Assembly (NCBI GenBank): GCA_035458585.1
Contig: DATHZN010000048.1
Span: 1 to 16,506 of the forward strand
DNA length: 16,506 nt
Reading direction: 5' to 3'
From: Marinobacterium_E sp035458585
Lineage (GTDB): Bacteria; Pseudomonadota; Gammaproteobacteria; Pseudomonadales; Balneatricaceae
Notes under the pieces: generated by a model
Databases searched by the model: none
Seen by the model: the letters and a program-made list of their open reading frames with translations, nothing else
What the model was told of the DNA's origin: nothing
Program-made: the position numbers and the translations under genes
Shown: in pieces, positions 14,941-16,506 of the stretch
Layout of the letters: every line of letters starts with the position of its first letter
How positions within the stretch are numbered: position 1 is the stretch's first letter

Positions 14941-15751
14941 TAGCATCCTGACATCCGCCCCGTGTGCCGTTGAGCACTGGCGTCAGCAGGAGGGGCTGAG
15001 TCACGCCGAGGACTGCTTAGCTGAGGAGGTGCCTGTTGCGCTTGTTTATGGCGGCATCTCCTATGCGGTGATGATGGCGACCCCAGACGCTCTTGAACAG
15101 TTCGCTCTGGGGTTTAGTCTGACCGAGGGGTTAATTGAGACGGCGGATGAGATCTACTCTGTCGATGTTTCGCCGGTCGAACTGGAGCTGGGGCCGGGTC
15201 TACAGGTCGATATCGATGTAAGCCAGCGTCGATTGCGCCAGCTTAAAGAGCGCCGTCGTAATCTGGCGGGTCGAACGGGCTGCGGGCTCTGTGGAAGTGA
15301 GTCGCTGGATGGTGCAATACGGCCCATTAATCGAGTCGAGCCGCTCGAGCTGATTTCACCCGATGCTATAGATCGTGCCCTTAGCAACCTGATACCGCGT
15401 CAACGACTAAAACAGTTGACCGGTGCAGTGCATGGGGCCGCCTGGTGTGATACCCAGGGTGACCTGGTCCTCCTGTTCGAGGATGTGGGGCGTCACAATG
15501 CCTTGGATAAACTCGTTGGTGAGATGACTCGGCAGGCGATCGACCCTCGCAAGGGTTTCGTTTTGATGACCAGCCGCGGCAGTTACGAGGTGATTCACAA
15601 ATGCGCTGCCGCAAACGTCGCCACTCTGGTCTGCATATCGGCGCCGACCGGTTTGGCCGTAAAGCTGGCTCAGCAGGCTGGCATGAATTTGGTGGGCTTT
15701 GCTCGATCTGGCAAGCACACAATCTATGCACGGGGTCAGGCCCGTCCATAG
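14933..15751 (+). CDS. fdhD: Formate dehydrogenase sulfurtransferase/accessory protein FdhD (FdsC)
   Basis: This 272-residue cytoplasmic accessory protein is known in the family to transfer sulfur from a cysteine desulfurase to the bis-MGD molybdenum cofactor, which activates formate dehydrogenase. The key motif is visible: C117-x2-C120 in GRTGCGLCGSESLDGA. Other family marks are FALGFSLTEGLI, TGAVHGAAW, FEDVGRHNALDKLVG and MTSRGSYEVIHKCA. ATG 14933 lies within fdsA (8-base overlap) with no usable Shine-Dalgarno sequence, so translation is probably coupled to fdsA. The frame is open 27 codons further upstream, but that stretch is fdsA sequence read in another frame. In fds operons this gene is called fdsC. 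Confidence 0.95.
   Translation: MSDSILTSAPCAVEHWRQQEGLSHAEDCLAEEVPVALVYGGISYAVMMATPDALEQFALGFSLTEGLIETADEIYSVDVSPVELELGPGLQVDIDVSQRRLRQLKERRRNLAGRTGCGLCGSESLDGAIRPINRVEPLELISPDAIDRALSNLIPRQRLKQLTGAVHGAAWCDTQGDLVLLFEDVGRHNALDKLVGEMTRQAIDPRKGFVLMTSRGSYEVIHKCAAANVATLVCISAPTGLAVKLAQQAGMNLVGFARSGKHTIYARGQARP
15732..15743. repeat. REP-like GGGGTCAGGCCC at the 3' end of fdhD
   Basis: GGGGTCAGGCCC resembles the core of the two 18-nt repeats flanking fdsD and folds on itself (GGG/CCC plus C-G and a T-G pair). It codes for the last residues of FdhD. Its 5' flank lacks the AAAA shared by the other copies, so it may be chance. Confidence 0.25.
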
Positions 15752-15767
15752 CAAAAAGTGAATATTT

Positions 15768-15785
15768 AAAAGGGATCCGACCCCA
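15768..15785. repeat. REP-like repeat copy 1, upstream of fdsD
   Basis: AAAAGGGATCCGACCCCA matches copy 2 (16041-16058) at 15 of 18 positions. The core approximates the palindrome GGGGTC-N-GACCCC with one mismatched pair. It lies between fdhD and fdsD and just before the fdsD ribosome site (AGGA 15787-15790). Short elements with GGGGTC(A/T)GACCCC cores recur in many proteobacterial genomes, often as REP sequences tied to REP-associated tyrosine transposases. That link is recalled knowledge, not shown here. Confidence 0.6.
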
Positions 15786-15797
15786 CAGGAATACGTT

Positions 15798-16013
15798 ATG
15801 GAATCACATCAGCTGACTTCAATGATCGCTATGGCGAATCAGATCGCCGCAAATTTGCCACACGATCAGTCGCAGGAGGAGTGCGATAAGGCGGTCGCCA
15901 ACCATTTACAACGCTTCTGGTCTCGCGGTATGAAAGAGCAGATTCGCGACCACCTGACACAGGGCGGTGAGGGTTTAAGTGATGGCGCCAAGCGAGCACT
16001 GGCGCTAATCTAA
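15798..16013 (+). CDS. fdsD: NAD+-dependent formate dehydrogenase delta subunit
   Basis: This small 71-residue protein is the last gene of the fds operon. The pattern MIAMANQIAANLPHDQSQEECDKAVANHLQRFWSRGMKEQI is typical of FdsD, a small subunit found with FdsGBA. In Rhodobacter capsulatus it has been linked to enzyme stability and cofactor supply. It contains no cofactor motif and is predicted helical. ATG 15798 has AGGA seven bases upstream. Unlike the other fds genes, which overlap, it is separated from fdhD by 46 bases holding a REP-like repeat, and a second copy follows its stop. It may therefore be expressed at a different level from the rest. Confidence 0.9.
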   Translation: MESHQLTSMIAMANQIAANLPHDQSQEECDKAVANHLQRFWSRGMKEQIRDHLTQGGEGLSDGAKRALALI

Positions 16014-16068
16014 GGCTCTTGCATCTTGATGGGCCTCATAAAAAGGGGCCTGACCCCATTTGAGAGCC
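16014..16068. other. Nested inverted repeat after fdsD, possible transcript 3' end
   Basis: GGCTCT (16014-16019) directly after the fdsD stop pairs with AGAGCC (16063-16068). The repeat at 16041-16058 lies inside as an inner hairpin. No T-run follows, so this is not a standard intrinsic terminator. It could stabilise the 3' end of the fds mRNA or attenuate read-through into the next gene, which starts only 59 bases after fdsD. Confidence 0.35.
16041..16058. repeat. REP-like repeat copy 2, downstream of fdsD
   Basis: AAAAGGGGCCTGACCCCA is in the same orientation as copy 1 and 273 bases further on, so the pair brackets fdsD as direct repeats. The GGGG/CCCC stem is intact and one inner pair is mismatched (C-A). 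Confidence 0.6.
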
Positions 16069-16072
16069 CAAT

Positions 16073-16506
16073 ATGTATCCCTGGCCGTTTACCTATGAAC
16101 AATTTATTACTGCGGCGGATTACCTCGGTATTGCTGTTTTTGCGATTACCGGTGTTTTGGCCGCGGCGGGGCGGGGGATTGATTTCTTCGGAGTCATTGT
16201 ACTGGGTATGGTCACGGCACTCGGTGGCGGCACCATTCGTGATGTCACTCTGGGCGCCTATCCCCTCGTTTGGGTAGAGAACCCGCTCTATCTGCAGATT
16301 GCGGTTGGAACATCGATCTTCGCATTTGTCTGGTCACGCTATCTGCACTCGCCGCGGCGCGCCATACTGGTGCTGGATGCGGCGGGTCTGGCACTCTTCT
16401 CGGTGATTGGGCTGCAGAAGGCACTGGCACTCGATGCGGCGCCAATAGTGGCGATTACCATGGCGGTAGTGACTGGTGTAGCGGGTGGCATGATTCGCGA
16501 TCTGCT
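16073..16506 (+). CDS. TRIC/UPF0126 (YicG-like) family membrane protein (5' part; 3' end outside window)
   Basis: About 144 codons are visible from ATG 16073 to the window edge without a stop. GAGAG at 16062-16066 lies six bases upstream. The protein starts MYPWPFTYEQFITAADYLGIAVFAITG and has repeated hydrophobic segments. Two copies of the family hallmark are present: GGGTIRD at about residues 56-62 and GGMIRD just before the edge. This internal duplication is characteristic of UPF0126, the bacterial relatives of trimeric intracellular cation (TRIC) channels. Some bacterial members form monovalent cation channels, and glycine-linked roles have been suggested for others. The substrate here is unknown. 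It is probably a separate gene from fds despite the short 59-base gap. Confidence 0.9.
   Translation, partial: MYPWPFTYEQFITAADYLGIAVFAITGVLAAAGRGIDFFGVIVLGMVTALGGGTIRDVTLGAYPLVWVENPLYLQIAVGTSIFAFVWSRYLHSPRRAILVLDAAGLALFSVIGLQKALALDAAPIVAITMAVVTGVAGGMIRDL

Noticed and set aside
15381..15749. Minus-strand open frames opposite fdhD
   Set aside because: They are shadows of the strongly conserved FdhD reading frame and lack start signals.

Overview
This window looks like chromosomal DNA of an aerobic gammaproteobacterium, probably a marine one of the Oceanospirillales or Marinobacterium kind. The lineage is a guess from overall protein character and moderate GC; nothing in the window fixes it. 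There are 14 genes. Two run off the ends: the 3' end of ssb on the left and a TRIC/UPF0126 membrane protein on the right. I see no tRNA, rRNA, CRISPR array or complete mobile element, and no gene-free gap longer than about 300 bases.

Region 1 (1-365) is the end of ssb and its intrinsic terminator. Region 2 (548-8602, + strand) is a tightly packed seven-gene cluster. It encodes a complete branched-chain-amino-acid-type (HAAT) ABC importer: a periplasmic binding protein, two permeases (LivH, LivM) and two ATPases (LivG, LivF). These are followed by an aromatic-aldehyde-type NAD(P)+ aldehyde dehydrogenase and a flotillin/SPFH membrane scaffold protein. A strong hairpin separates the binding-protein gene from the permease genes. 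LivF has an unusual tail of about 168 residues that ends in a charged, helix-prone segment. An importer, a soluble dehydrogenase and a flotillin in one operon, with a modified ATPase, is the most unusual feature of the window.

Region 3 (8816-16013) is a soluble NAD+-dependent molybdenum formate dehydrogenase locus in the canonical order fdsG-fdsB-fdsA-fdhD(fdsC)-fdsD on the + strand. A divergent regulator on the - strand has a ModE/LysR-like helix-turn-helix and a periplasmic-binding-protein-like sensor domain. The divergent intergenic region carries a perfect 14-bp palindrome just upstream of fdsG and a matching half-site over the regulator's start codon, which suggests co-regulation and autoregulation. 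fdsD is set apart from the rest of the operon and is flanked by two near-identical 18-nt GGGGTC-N-GACCCC-type repeats.

Functionally, region 2 would import an unidentified small organic solute and oxidise an aldehyde derived from it. Region 3 would oxidise formate to CO2 and make NADH. A link between them, for example oxidation of methoxylated aromatic aldehydes releasing C1 units that end as formate, is possible but is only inference from adjacency. They are separate transcription units: region 2 converges on the regulator gene.
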